Positions 45,984 to 55,062 of a DNA stretch of 64,000 nt are shown in pieces (positions within the stretch are counted from its first letter, which is position 1; every line of letters begins with the position of its first letter). The notes under the pieces were generated by a model that was given only the letters and a program-made list of their open reading frames with translations, had not been told where the DNA came from and made no database searches. The DNA lies in NCBI RefSeq assembly GCF_004684085.1, contig NZ_SRHZ01000056.1:29534-93533 (forward strand), written 5' to 3'. This DNA is from Stenotrophomonas maltophilia (GTDB lineage Bacteria; Pseudomonadota; Gammaproteobacteria; Xanthomonadales; Xanthomonadaceae). Position numbers and translations under genes: made by a program.

Positions 45984-46574
45984 TCACTCCGCGCGCGGCT
46001 TCTTTGCCGCCGGCTCGTTGGAAGAAGAATTCGTTTTCGGCTTCGGACGCTTCGGTGCCGGACCGGTCGGCTTGCTCGGGGCCAGCCCCAGCGCGACCCA
46101 GTCGGGCATGATCCGTGCCTTGTCGATGTTGTCCGCCGACACGACCACTTCGGCCTTGTCGACGATGAAGGTGATGGCGCCTGCGGCTTCGTCGATAGCC
46201 TCGATGCGGCCCTGCAGGCGACGACGGTTGTCCTGCGGCAGTTTCAGGGTGACCTTGGCCGATTCGCCAAGGTGACGGCCGAACTGCTCCAGGTTGAACA
46301 GCGGACGATCGACACCCGGCGAAGACACTTCCAGCGTGTAGTTGCCGCTGATCGGGTCTTCGACGTCCATCTGTGCCGACACTTCGCGGCTGACCCGCTC
46401 GCAGTCGTCGACATTGATGATGCGCTCCGGCTGCTCAGCCAGCGGCACGTCGATGTAAAGGCGCAGGGTCGCACCGCCGGGGGCCGGCAGATATTCAACG
46501 CCCAGCAGCTCCAGGCCCAGCGACACAACGGTCGGGGCGAGCAGATTCGCGATGTCGGTTGCCTTGTCGCTCAC
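45984..46574 (-). CDS. rimP: Ribosome maturation factor RimP
   Basis: 196 residues with GTG start 46574 ([44 protein letters not shown]). AAGG precedes the GTG at 9 bases. [19 protein letters not shown] is the RimP signature, and a Lys/Pro-rich tail is present. It helps mature the 30S subunit and is the first gene of the nusA-infB operon. Confidence 0.96.
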   Translation of the reverse strand: MSDKATDIANLLAPTVVSLGLELLGVEYLPAPGGATLRLYIDVPLAEQPERIINVDDCERVSREVSAQMDVEDPISGNYTLEVSSPGVDRPLFNLEQFGRHLGESAKVTLKLPQDNRRRLQGRIEAIDEAAGAITFIVDKAEVVVSADNIDKARIMPDWVALGLAPSKPTGPAPKRPKPKTNSSSNEPAAKKPRAE

Positions 46575-46910
46575 AGCCTGCCTTGATCTCTTGGTTGGGT
46601 GCTGGCCTTGGCCAGCGTGGAAACGTGACACCCCGAAAACGACGAAGGGCCCGCTGGGCCCCTTTTCCGGAAAGACTCCGGTGACTGGATTCCGGTTGCA
46701 ACGCGCTGCGTAAGCGCACTGCGGCCCTCCTTGCGGGTGAATCTCCCAGGGGGAGCGTCGCCTTCAGGGGTACTTCTAGGCCGCTGATGATAGCCCCTGC
46801 ACCGCTCTGGTGCAAGGCTTGGACGGCCTTTGAACCTGCCGCTGCGCATGGCCCGGCGCCACCCACCTGCGCGCCGCCCGATCGCGCAACGACCAACGGA
46901 AACCCCAAAG
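46575..46910 (-). other. Leader region between tRNA-fMet terminator and rimP
   Basis: About 335 bases without a gene. It holds a GGGCCC/GGGCCC hairpin (about 46647-46663) with a poor T-run and a CTCCC/GGGAG hairpin (46743-46755). E. coli has a long leader in the same place. No clear promoter for rimP was found. Confidence 0.4.
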
Positions 46911-46942
46911 AAAAACGCCCTCGAAGCAGGACTTCGAAGGCG
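46911..46942 (-). terminator. Intrinsic terminator after the tRNA-fMet genes
   Basis: On the minus strand CGCCTTCGAAG pairs with CTTCGAGGGCG (one G-T) around a 5-base loop and ends in TTTTT. Read-through would be needed if rimP depends on the tRNA promoters. Confidence 0.8.
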
Positions 46943-46953
46943 ATCTCTTTACT

Positions 46954-47030
46954 TGGTAGCGGGGGCAGGATTTGAACCTGCGACCTTCGGGTTATGAGCC
47001 CGACGAGCTGCCAGACTGCTCCACCCCGCA
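46954..47030 (-). tRNA. tRNA-fMet(CAT), initiator, proximal copy
   Basis: 77 bases with CCA. The initiator traits are visible: bases 1 and 72 are T and T, so do not pair; the anticodon stem has three G-C pairs next to the loop (TCGGG/CCCGA), loop CTCATAA. It is identical to the copy at 47113. Own promoter at 47042-47070. Confidence 0.94.
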
Positions 47031-47041
47031 TCAGAAGCGGA

Positions 47042-47070
47042 ATTATGAGGGATAACTTCAAAACATGCAA
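47042..47070 (-). promoter_or_regulatory. Promoter of proximal tRNA-fMet
   Basis: On the minus strand TTGCAT (47070-47065), 17 bases, CATAAT (47047-47042); start about 7 bases later, almost at the tRNA 5' end. Confidence 0.6.
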
Positions 47071-47112
47071 GCCTTCTCTCATTCATCAAACCGGTTGGCG
47101 CCGATATGACGT

Positions 47113-47189
47113 TGGTAGCGGGGGCAGGATTTGAACCTGCGACCTTCGGGTTATGAGCCCGACGAGCTGCCAGACTGCTCCACCCCGCA
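47113..47189 (-). tRNA. tRNA-fMet(CAT), initiator, distal copy
   Basis: 77 bases with CCA, identical to the proximal copy, including the 1:72 mismatch and three G-C pairs in the anticodon stem. Its promoter abuts the end of nuoN. Confidence 0.94.
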
Positions 47190-47283
47190 CCGGAAGTGTT
47201 TGAACTGCTGCCCCTCTCTGGCGAGGGAGGCGCTCCGCAACGATGTTCTGGCTGAACCGCTGCAGTGACAACTCAAGCTGCGT

Positions 47284-47314
47284 ATATTACACGAATCGCG
47301 CAGCTTTGTGTCAA
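47284..47314 (-). promoter_or_regulatory. Promoter of distal tRNA-fMet, next to nuoN stop
   Basis: On the minus strand a perfect TTGACA (47314-47309) is followed by TGTAAT after 17 bases or TAATAT after 19. The -35 box begins 4 bases after the nuoN stop codon. No terminator separates nuoN from it. Confidence 0.7.
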
Positions 47315-47317
47315 CTT

Positions 47318-48781
47318 TTATGCAATATGCGCAAATGCCTTCTGGCACCAGACCATGATCGGGTTCCAGGCCAGGCCCAGCGCCAGCAGCGCCAGGGAGT
47401 TCACGCCCAGCACCAGGCCCAGCACGCGATCGTTGCTGCGCGGCATGGCCTCGCCCACCGGCTCATCGAAGTACATGACCTTGATGACGCGCAGGTAGTA
47501 GAAGCAGCCGACCACTGCACACAGCACGCCCAGGATGGCCAGCCACAGCAGGCCGCCATTGATGGCTGCGCCCAGAACGGCCAGCTTGGTCCAGAAGCCC
47601 AGGAACGGCGGGATGCCGGCCAGCGACGCCATGATGCACAGCACCAGGCCGGCCATCCACGGGTTGCGGGCGTTCAGGCCCTTGAAGTCTTCGATGTTCT
47701 CGGCTTCGAAACCGGCACGCGACAGCGCGATGATCGCGCCGAAGGCCGCGGTGGACATGATCGCGTAGGCCAGTGCATAGAACAGCGCGGCGGCATAGCC
47801 CTGCGAACCACCACCGGCGATACCCATCAGCAGGAAGCCGATATGGGAGACGGTGGAGAACGCCAGCATGCGCTTGAGGTTGCTCTGCGCGATGGCCATC
47901 AGGTTGCCGATGACCAGCGAGACCGCGGCCAGGCCGGCAATCAGCAGCTGCAGTTCGGTCGACAGCGGACCCACGCCCATCTCCAGCAGGCGGTAGGCCA
48001 TGCCGAACGCGGCCAGCTTCGGCGCCGAGCTGATGAACAGTGCGATCGGTGCCGGGGCACCCTGGTACACGTCCGGCAGCCACATGTGGAACGGCGCGGC
48101 ACCCAGCTTGAAGGCGACGCCGGCGATCATGAACACCGCACCGGTGATCAGCAGCACGCGCTCTTCCGAGTGCGGGATGGCTTCACGGATCACGTCCAGG
48201 TGCAGGCTGCCGGTGGCGCCGTAGATCAGCGACATGCCGTACAGCAGCAGGCCCGAGGCCAGCGAACCCAGCACGATGTACTTCATCGCTGCTTCCGAGG
48301 CCAGGCCGTTCTCACGGTTGCTGGCAACCAGCGCGTAGGAGCACAGCGCCAGCAGTTCCAGGCCCAGGTAGACCATCAGCAGGCTGCCGGCCGAGACCAG
48401 GATCATCATGCCGGCGGTGCCGAACAGGATCAGCACCGGGATCTCGCCCTGGAACAGGTTGCGGTCACGCAGGTAACGCCAGCCGTAGACCAGGGTCAGG
48501 CCGCTGAGCAGCACGATCCCGGTCTTCATCACGTCGGCGGCGGTATCGCGCACGAACATGCCATGGAAGACCTCCCCCTGCCCGCCCACACCGGTGGCCA
48601 GCATGAACAGCACCACGGCCAGCGCAGCGAGCGAGAACAGGTGGGTGACGAGCTTGTTCCGGTTGCTGACGAACAGGTCGAGGATCATCAGGGCGAAGGC
48701 GCTGCCGATCAGCACCAGCTCGGGAGCGAGCGGTGGCAGGTCAGCGGCGGTCAATGGCAGCAGCGGCGAGGTGGTCATCAT
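47318..48781 (-). CDS. nuoN: NADH-quinone oxidoreductase subunit N
   Basis: 487 residues, antiporter-like membrane subunit with about 14 helices. Key residues include Glu in LGLELLALCSYALVA, Lys in NLKRMLAFSTVSHIGFLLMG and GIPPFLGFWTKLAVL. ATG 48781 or 48778 is used, with AGGA before it. Last gene of the 14-gene complex I operon. Confidence 0.97.
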   Translation of the reverse strand: MMTTSPLLPLTAADLPPLAPELVLIGSAFALMILDLFVSNRNKLVTHLFSLAALAVVLFMLATGVGGQGEVFHGMFVRDTAADVMKTGIVLLSGLTLVYGWRYLRDRNLFQGEIPVLILFGTAGMMILVSAGSLLMVYLGLELLALCSYALVASNRENGLASEAAMKYIVLGSLASGLLLYGMSLIYGATGSLHLDVIREAIPHSEERVLLITGAVFMIAGVAFKLGAAPFHMWLPDVYQGAPAPIALFISSAPKLAAFGMAYRLLEMGVGPLSTELQLLIAGLAAVSLVIGNLMAIAQSNLKRMLAFSTVSHIGFLLMGIAGGGSQGYAAALFYALAYAIMSTAAFGAIIALSRAGFEAENIEDFKGLNARNPWMAGLVLCIMASLAGIPPFLGFWTKLAVLGAAINGGLLWLAILGVLCAVVGCFYYLRVIKVMYFDEPVGEAMPRSNDRVLGLVLGVNSLALLALGLAWNPIMVWCQKAFAHIA

Positions 48782-48793
48782 CAAATCCTGGAA

Positions 48794-50302
48794 TTACAGC
48801 AGCTTGCTGGATGCGATCTGCATCGCCAGCTTCGCGATCGAGGGCTCCATCAGGTCGGTCAGCGGCTTGGGGTAGATGCCCAGGGCCAGCACGCCGATGG
48901 CGAACACGCCCAGCACCAGCCATTCGCGGCCGTTGATGTCCTTCAGTTCAGCAACATGGCTGTTGGCCACTTCGCCGAAGAAGATGCGCTTGTACAGCCA
49001 CAGGGTGTAGGCGGCGCCGATGATCAGGGTGGTGGCCGCGCCCAGCGCGATCCACGGATTACGCTGGAAGGCCGCGAGGATGACCATGAACTCGCCGACG
49101 AAACCGCTGGTGCCCGGCAGGCCGGCATTGGCCATGAAGAACAGCATGGCGAAGGTCGCAAACCAGGGCATCACGTTGACCACGCCGCCGTAATCGGCGA
49201 TGCGGCGGCTGTGCATGCGGTCGTACAGCACGCCCACGCTGGAGAACATCGCGCCGGACACGAAGCCGTGCGAGATCATCTGCACCATGGCGCCCTGCAG
49301 GCCCAGGCGGGCCGCATCGGCGTTGCCGGCTTCACGCACCAGCCACAGCGCGATGAAGGTGCCCAGGGTGACGAAGCCCATGTGCGCGATCGACGAATAG
49401 GCGATCAGCTTCTTCATGTCGTCCTGCACCAGGGCGACCAGGCCGACGTAGATCACGGCGATCAGCGACAGCGCGATCACCAGCCACGCCCATTCCTGCG
49501 ACGCGTCCGGGACGATCGGCAGGTTGAAGCGCAGGAAGCCATAGCCACCGATCTTCAGGGCGATGGCGGCCAGGATCACCGAACCGGCGGTCGGCGCTTC
49601 CACGTGGGCATCCGGCAGCCAGGTGTGGACCGGGAACATCGGCACCTTGACCGCGAAGGCGATCAGGAACGCGAAGAAGATCCAGGTCTGCTCCTTGGCC
49701 GACAGCGGCAGCGCGTACAGGTCGGCCAGCTGGAAGCTGCCGCCCTTCATGTACAGGTAGATCAGTGCCACCAGCATCAGCACCGAGCCGAGGAAGGTGT
49801 ACAGGAAGAACTTCAGCGCGGCATAGATACGACGCGGACCGCCCCAGACACCGATGATCAGGAACATCGGGATCAGCATCGCCTCGAAGAACACGTAGAA
49901 CAGCATCGCGTCCGTAGCCGAGAAGATACCGACCGTGACGCCTTCCAGGATCAGGAAGGCGGCCACGTACTGGTTGACGCGCTTGTCGATGGCGCTCCAG
50001 GCGCCGATCAGGGCAAGCACGCTGACCAGGGTGGTCAGCAGGATCAGCGCCACGGCGATGCCGTCCACGCCCAGGTTGTAGCCGATCTTGTACGCCGGGA
50101 TCCAGGCATGGGTCTCGACGAACTGCAGACCGTCGACCCCCGCGTTGTAGCCGCTCAGCAGCGAGAGGCTCGCCACGAACGTCAGTACCGCTACGCCCAG
50201 CGACGCCCAGCGGGCGGTCTGTGCATCACGGATTGCAAGGATCAGGGCACCACCGATGATCGGCAGCCAGATGAGGACACTGAGTAGAGGCCAGTTCGAC
50301 AC
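48794..50302 (-). CDS. nuoM: NADH-quinone oxidoreductase subunit M
   Basis: 502 residues with a GTG start. Antiporter-like proton pump; FFEAMLIPMFLIIGVWG carries the conserved Glu and HTWLPDAHVEAPTAGSVILAAIALKIGGYG the conserved His/Lys region; LIAYSSIAHMGF holds the other Lys region. It starts 23 bases after nuoL. Confidence 0.97.
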   Translation of the reverse strand: MSNWPLLSVLIWLPIIGGALILAIRDAQTARWASLGVAVLTFVASLSLLSGYNAGVDGLQFVETHAWIPAYKIGYNLGVDGIAVALILLTTLVSVLALIGAWSAIDKRVNQYVAAFLILEGVTVGIFSATDAMLFYVFFEAMLIPMFLIIGVWGGPRRIYAALKFFLYTFLGSVLMLVALIYLYMKGGSFQLADLYALPLSAKEQTWIFFAFLIAFAVKVPMFPVHTWLPDAHVEAPTAGSVILAAIALKIGGYGFLRFNLPIVPDASQEWAWLVIALSLIAVIYVGLVALVQDDMKKLIAYSSIAHMGFVTLGTFIALWLVREAGNADAARLGLQGAMVQMISHGFVSGAMFSSVGVLYDRMHSRRIADYGGVVNVMPWFATFAMLFFMANAGLPGTSGFVGEFMVILAAFQRNPWIALGAATTLIIGAAYTLWLYKRIFFGEVANSHVAELKDINGREWLVLGVFAIGVLALGIYPKPLTDLMEPSIAKLAMQIASSKLL

Positions 50303-50325
50303 GTCTTCTTATTCCGTACAGGTCA

Positions 50326-52500
50326 TCAACGCAGGTAATGCATCAGCACGCCCAGGAGGGCAATCAGGCCGATGATCATCGCGAAGGCGTAGTGATAGAG
50401 GAAACCGGATTGGGTACGACGCAGCACACCGGCTGCGACGTCCACAACACGTGCCGAGAGATTGACCACGCCGTCGACGATGTTGCTGTCGATCCAGCGC
50501 GAGACCTTGCCCAGCTTGACGCTGCCACCGGCAAAGCCATCGATCCACAGCTTGTCGAAGCCGTACTTGTTTTCCAGCACCGACACCAGCGGGGCGAAGG
50601 TCTTGCGCGCCTTGCCCGACAGGTCCGGCTTCCACAGGTAGAACAGCGCGGCCAGCAGGAAGCCCGCCAGGGTCAGCCAGAACGGCGGCAGCATCATGCC
50701 GTGCAGCGCGAACGCCACCGGACCATGGAACTCTTCGCCCAGGAACGCGACGGTGTTCTTGGCCGGATCGTAGAAGTCCACGACACCGGTGAAGAACGTC
50801 TGCGCCTGGCCCTTGATCGCCGCGTGGGCATGGTGACCCGCCCAGTCGGTGCCATGCAGCATCGGACCGATGCTGAAGAAACCGATGGCGATCGAGGGGA
50901 TGGCCAGCAGGATCAGCGGCAGGGTCACCACCCACGGGGTTTCGTGCGGCTCATGCGGACCGTGGCCATGGCCGTGGTCGTCATGCGCATCGCCGTGGTG
51001 GGCATCCGCATGGTGGGCGTCAGCGGCGTGGTGATCGTCATGGCCATGGCCGTGATCATCATGCGCGTCGCGGAAGCGCTCCTTGCCGTGGAAGGTCAGG
51101 AACAGCAGGCGGAAGCTGTAGAAGCTGGTCACAAGCACGCCACCCAGCACGGCCCAGTAGCCATAGGTGGCCACCCAGCTGTTCTGCATGTGCGCGTGGA
51201 TCTCGGCGGCCTCGATGATGGTGTCCTTCGAGTAGAAGCCGGAGAAGAACGGCGTACCGACCAGGGCCAGCGTACCGATCCACATGGTGACGAAGGTGAT
51301 CGGCATGTACTTGCGCAGGCCGCCCATCTTGCGCATGTCCTGCTCGTGGTGCATCGCGATGATGACCGAGCCGGCACCCAGGAACAGCAGCGCCTTGAAG
51401 AAGGCATGGGTCATCAGGTGGAACACGGCGGCCGAGTACGCCGACACGCCCAGCGCAACCGTCATGTAGCCCAGCTGCGACAGCGTGGAGTACGCAACAA
51501 CGCGCTTGATGTCGTTCTGCACGATGCCGATCAGGCCGGTGAAGAACGCGGTGGTGGCACCGATGAAGAGGATGAAGTTCAGCGCGGTCTGCGACAGCTC
51601 GAACAGCGGCGACATGCGGGTGACCATGAAGATACCGGCGGTTACCATCGTCGCGGCGTGGATCAGTGCCGAGATCGGGGTCGGGCCTTCCATCGAATCC
51701 GGCAGCCACACGTGCAGCGGAACCTGGGCCGACTTGCCCATGGCACCGATGAACAGGCAGATGCAGATGACGGTGGCGATCGACCAGATCACCGGCTCGT
51801 TCAGCAGCTGCATGCCGAACATGGTGCCGTCCCAGATCTGCAGCTGGGCGCGCGGGTCAGCCAGCATGCCGGCCTGCGAGAACACCTGCGAGTAATCCAG
51901 GGTACCGAACACCCACAGCACGCCGGCGATGCCCAGCAGGAAGCCGAAGTCACCGACGCGGTTGACCAGGAACGCCTTCATGTTGGCGAAGATCGCGGTC
52001 GGGCGCTTGAACCAGAAGCCGATCAGCAGGTACGACACCAGGCCCACCGCTTCCCAGCCGAAGAACAGCTGCAGGAAGTTGTTGCTCATCACCAGGGTGA
52101 GCATCGAGAAGGTGAACAGCGAGATGTAGCTGAAGAACCGCTGGTAGCCCGGGTCGTCCTGCATGTAGCCGATCGTGTAGATGTGGACCAGCAGCGACAC
52201 GAAGGTCACCACCACCATCATCATCGCGGTCAGCTTGTCGACCATGAAACCGACGTGGGCCGAGTACTGGCCGACTTCGAAGAACGTGTAGATGTTCTGG
52301 TTGAACGGCTGCGCACCGCCCCACATCAACTGGTAGAGCGTGTACATCGACAGCCCGCAGGCCACCGCGACGCCGAGGATGGTGATGGTCTGTGCGCCGA
52401 AGCGCTTGACCTGGCGACCGAACAGGCCGGCGATGATGCTGCCGAACAGCGGTGCAAGCACCACTGCGATCAACAGACTCTTGGAGAGAGTGATTTCCAT
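50326..52500 (-). CDS. nuoL: NADH-quinone oxidoreductase subunit L, with His-rich insert
   Basis: 724 residues, longer than E. coli NuoL (613). Typical parts: FGWEAVGLVSYLLIGFW, VPLHVWLPDSMEGPTPISALIHAATMVTAG, VVAYSTLSQLGYMTVALG. It carries the lateral helix of the pump. Residues 480-519 are an insert with 16 His and 9 Asp in 40 residues, between late membrane helices. The C-terminal region is also longer. Confidence 0.97.
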   Translation of the reverse strand: MEITLSKSLLIAVVLAPLFGSIIAGLFGRQVKRFGAQTITILGVAVACGLSMYTLYQLMWGGAQPFNQNIYTFFEVGQYSAHVGFMVDKLTAMMMVVVTFVSLLVHIYTIGYMQDDPGYQRFFSYISLFTFSMLTLVMSNNFLQLFFGWEAVGLVSYLLIGFWFKRPTAIFANMKAFLVNRVGDFGFLLGIAGVLWVFGTLDYSQVFSQAGMLADPRAQLQIWDGTMFGMQLLNEPVIWSIATVICICLFIGAMGKSAQVPLHVWLPDSMEGPTPISALIHAATMVTAGIFMVTRMSPLFELSQTALNFILFIGATTAFFTGLIGIVQNDIKRVVAYSTLSQLGYMTVALGVSAYSAAVFHLMTHAFFKALLFLGAGSVIIAMHHEQDMRKMGGLRKYMPITFVTMWIGTLALVGTPFFSGFYSKDTIIEAAEIHAHMQNSWVATYGYWAVLGGVLVTSFYSFRLLFLTFHGKERFRDAHDDHGHGHDDHHAADAHHADAHHGDAHDDHGHGHGPHEPHETPWVVTLPLILLAIPSIAIGFFSIGPMLHGTDWAGHHAHAAIKGQAQTFFTGVVDFYDPAKNTVAFLGEEFHGPVAFALHGMMLPPFWLTLAGFLLAALFYLWKPDLSGKARKTFAPLVSVLENKYGFDKLWIDGFAGGSVKLGKVSRWIDSNIVDGVVNLSARVVDVAAGVLRRTQSGFLYHYAFAMIIGLIALLGVLMHYLR

Positions 52501-52507
52501 CTGTGGA

Positions 52508-52813
52508 TCAGCCCTTCAACGAATCGACTTCGCCGACATTGATCGTGCGTCGGGTACGGAACAGGGTCACCAGGATCGCCAGGCCGATGGCGGCTTCCGC
52601 GGCGGCGACGGTCAGGATGAAGAACACGAACAGCTGGCCGGACGGATCGCCCAGCTGACGCGAGAACGCGACGAAATTGACGTTCACCGACAGCAGCATC
52701 AGTTCGATCGACATCAGCAGGACGATGACGTTCTTCCGGTTGAGGAAGATGCCGGCCAGGCTGATGGCGAACAGCACCGCGCCCAGCGCAAGCATGTGGC
52801 CAAGGGTAATCAC
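52508..52813 (-). CDS. nuoK: NADH-quinone oxidoreductase subunit K
   Basis: 101 residues, GTG start overlapping the nuoJ stop by 4 bases. Three helices; conserved Glu in [20 protein letters not shown] and [10 protein letters not shown]. Part of the proton path near the quinone end. Confidence 0.97.
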   Translation of the reverse strand: MITLGHMLALGAVLFAISLAGIFLNRKNVIVLLMSIELMLLSVNVNFVAFSRQLGDPSGQLFVFFILTVAAAEAAIGLAILVTLFRTRRTINVGEVDSLKG

Positions 52814-53466
52814 GGCTGGGTCTCCTCGCCGGTGGCCGGCTTGCTGTTGCTGTGCACGACCGGTACTTCGGCGCCCATCTTGACCATGCGCAGGCGCTGG
52901 TCGGCCTTGACCATGGTCTGCTCACCCGGGTTCTGGCTCTTCACGCCGGTACGGCGGCGCAGGGTCAGCATCACGGCGGCAACCACGGCCACGGTCAGGA
53001 TGACCGCAGCGAACTCGAACGGCAGCAGGTATTCAGTGAACAGCGTACGGGCCAGCCAGGTGACGTTGGAGCTGTCAGCGGCGAGCGCGGCGGCGTTGTC
53101 GGCCGGGAACGGGGTGACCGCCCTGCCCTTCACGCCGATCAGGATCAGCATCTGCACCAGCATCGCCACGGCAACGATGAGACCGACCGGCAGGTAGCGC
53201 ACCCAGCCCTCACGCATCTTGGTGGGATCGATGTCGAGCATCATCACCACGAACAGGAACAGCACCATCACCGCGCCGACATACACCAGCACCAGTGCCA
53301 CGCCGAGGAACTCGGCGCCGACCAGCAGCCAGACGCAGGCGATGGAGAAGAAGGTCAGCACCAGGCACAGAACGGCGTGCACCGGATTGCGCACGCTGAT
53401 CACCGCACCGGCCGAAACCGTTGCCGCGATGGCGAAGACCCAGAAAGCGATATTTACCCAATCCAT
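52810..53466 (-). CDS. nuoJ: NADH-quinone oxidoreductase subunit J
   Basis: 218 residues, five helices with [20 protein letters not shown] and a charged C-terminal tail of about 40 residues. Helix 3 forms the pi-bulge gate in known structures. Confidence 0.96.
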   Translation of the reverse strand: MDWVNIAFWVFAIAATVSAGAVISVRNPVHAVLCLVLTFFSIACVWLLVGAEFLGVALVLVYVGAVMVLFLFVVMMLDIDPTKMREGWVRYLPVGLIVAVAMLVQMLILIGVKGRAVTPFPADNAAALAADSSNVTWLARTLFTEYLLPFEFAAVILTVAVVAAVMLTLRRRTGVKSQNPGEQTMVKADQRLRMVKMGAEVPVVHSNSKPATGEETQP

Positions 53467-53475
53467 CTCTCGACC

Positions 53476-53964
53476 TCAGCGGTAAGCGGCATCGGCGGCA
53501 CGACGCTCGGCGATCTCGGACTCGAGACGGTCGCCCAGGGCCAGCAGCTGCGGCTTGGTAACGATGTTTTCGCCACGATTCTCGAAGTGGTACTCGAGGA
53601 TGTGGGTTTCGACGATCGAGTCCACCGGGCAGCTTTCTTCACAGAAGCCGCAGAAGATGCACTTGAACAGGTCGATGTCGTAGCGGGTGGTACGGCGGGT
53701 GCCGTCCTCGCGCTTGGCCGAGTCGATGGTGATGGCCAGCGCCGGGCACACCGCTTCGCACAGCTTGCAGGCGATGCAGCGCTCTTCACCGTTGGGATAA
53801 CGGCGCAGCGCGTGCAGGCCACGGAAGCGCGGCGACTGCGGGAACTTCTCCATCGGGTACATCATCGTGTACTTGGGCTTGAAGCTGTACTTCAGCGTCA
53901 GCCAAAGGCCGCCCAGCAGTTCGAGCAGCAGCAGGCTCTTGAAGTAATGGGTAATCCTGTTCAT
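53476..53964 (-). CDS. nuoI: NADH-quinone oxidoreductase subunit I (two 4Fe-4S)
   Basis: 162 residues from ATG 53964 (an in-frame GTG precedes it). Two ferredoxin motifs, [12 protein letters not shown] and [12 protein letters not shown], bind clusters N6a and N6b in the arm joining the quinone site. It sits 3 bases after nuoH. Confidence 0.97.
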   Translation of the reverse strand: MNRITHYFKSLLLLELLGGLWLTLKYSFKPKYTMMYPMEKFPQSPRFRGLHALRRYPNGEERCIACKLCEAVCPALAITIDSAKREDGTRRTTRYDIDLFKCIFCGFCEESCPVDSIVETHILEYHFENRGENIVTKPQLLALGDRLESEIAERRAADAAYR

Positions 53965-53967
53965 CAC

Positions 53968-55062
53968 TTAGACGCCCTTTTGAATCACGCCGAAGAACAC
54001 CATGACGGCGGTAACCGCGATCCACAGAATGGCCAGCGGAATGAAGACCTTCCAGCCCAGGCGCATGATCTGGTCATAGCGGAAGCGCGGGAAGCTGGCA
54101 CGGAACCAGATGTAGGCACTGGCGAAGAAGAACACCTTGACGAACAGCCACGGCGCACCGCCCTTCCAGATCCAGTCGACCAGCGGCGAGATATCGCCCG
54201 GGTTGACCCAGCCCTGGATCGGGCTCAGCCAGCCGCCGAGGAAGAAGATCGAGATCAGGAAGCTGATCAGGATCATGTTCGCGTATTCGGCCAGGAAGAA
54301 CAGGGCGAAGGCACCGCCCGAGTACTCGACCATGTGGCCAGCGACGATTTCCGATTCGCCTTCCACCACGTCGAACGGCGCGCGGTTGGTTTCCGCCACG
54401 CCCGACACCCAGTAGATGACGAACAGCGGGAACAGCGGGACCAGGAACCAGTCGAAGAAACCGGAATTACCGGCCTGCGCCATCACGATGTTGCTCAGGT
54501 TCAGGCTGCCCGACGCGATCATCACGCCGACCAGGGCGAAGCCCATGGCGATTTCGTAGCTGATCATCTGCGCCGAGGCGCGCATCGCACCCAGGAACGC
54601 ATACTTCGAGTTGGATGCCCAACCGGCCAGGATGATGCCGTAGATGCCCAGCGAGGTCATCGCCAGCAGGTACAGCAGGCCGGCGTTGGCGTTGGACAGC
54701 ACGATCTGCGAATCGAAGGGCACCACCGACCAGGCAGCGAACGCCGGGGCCAGGGTGATCAGCGGCGCCAGCAGGAAGATCGCCTTGTTGGCGCTGCTCG
54801 GCTGCAGGACTTCCTTGAACAGCAGCTTGAAGACGTCGGCGAAGGCCTGGAAGATGCCCATGCCCACGTACATCGGGCCGTGGCGGACGTGCATCCAGCC
54901 GATCAGCTTGCGTTCCCAGACCACATAGAAGGCCACCGAGATGATCACCGGGACGGTGATCACCAGGATCTTCAGGATGATCCAGATCAGCGCGCCGATA
55001 TCACCGAGGCCCAGCAGCCACTGGTGCAGCGGGTCGACCGCGTTCAACAGCAATTCGTTCAT
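53968..55062 (-). CDS. nuoH: NADH-quinone oxidoreductase subunit H
   Basis: 364 residues, eight helices. The quinone-channel region [25 protein letters not shown] and the loop [31 protein letters not shown], with the conserved Glu cluster, are clear. Starts inside the nuoG stop by 4 bases. Confidence 0.97.
   Translation of the reverse strand: MNELLLNAVDPLHQWLLGLGDIGALIWIILKILVITVPVIISVAFYVVWERKLIGWMHVRHGPMYVGMGIFQAFADVFKLLFKEVLQPSSANKAIFLLAPLITLAPAFAAWSVVPFDSQIVLSNANAGLLYLLAMTSLGIYGIILAGWASNSKYAFLGAMRASAQMISYEIAMGFALVGVMIASGSLNLSNIVMAQAGNSGFFDWFLVPLFPLFVIYWVSGVAETNRAPFDVVEGESEIVAGHMVEYSGGAFALFFLAEYANMILISFLISIFFLGGWLSPIQGWVNPGDISPLVDWIWKGGAPWLFVKVFFFASAYIWFRASFPRFRYDQIMRLGWKVFIPLAILWIAVTAVMVFFGVIQKGV

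Noticed and set aside
47243..50287. Plus-strand frame of 1014 codons opposite nuoN and nuoM
   Set aside because: Antisense shadow of clear membrane subunits; strongly biased to Gln, His, Arg and Asp and without any recognisable domain. Similar long antisense frames oppose nuoL, nuoG, infB, pnp and thrS.
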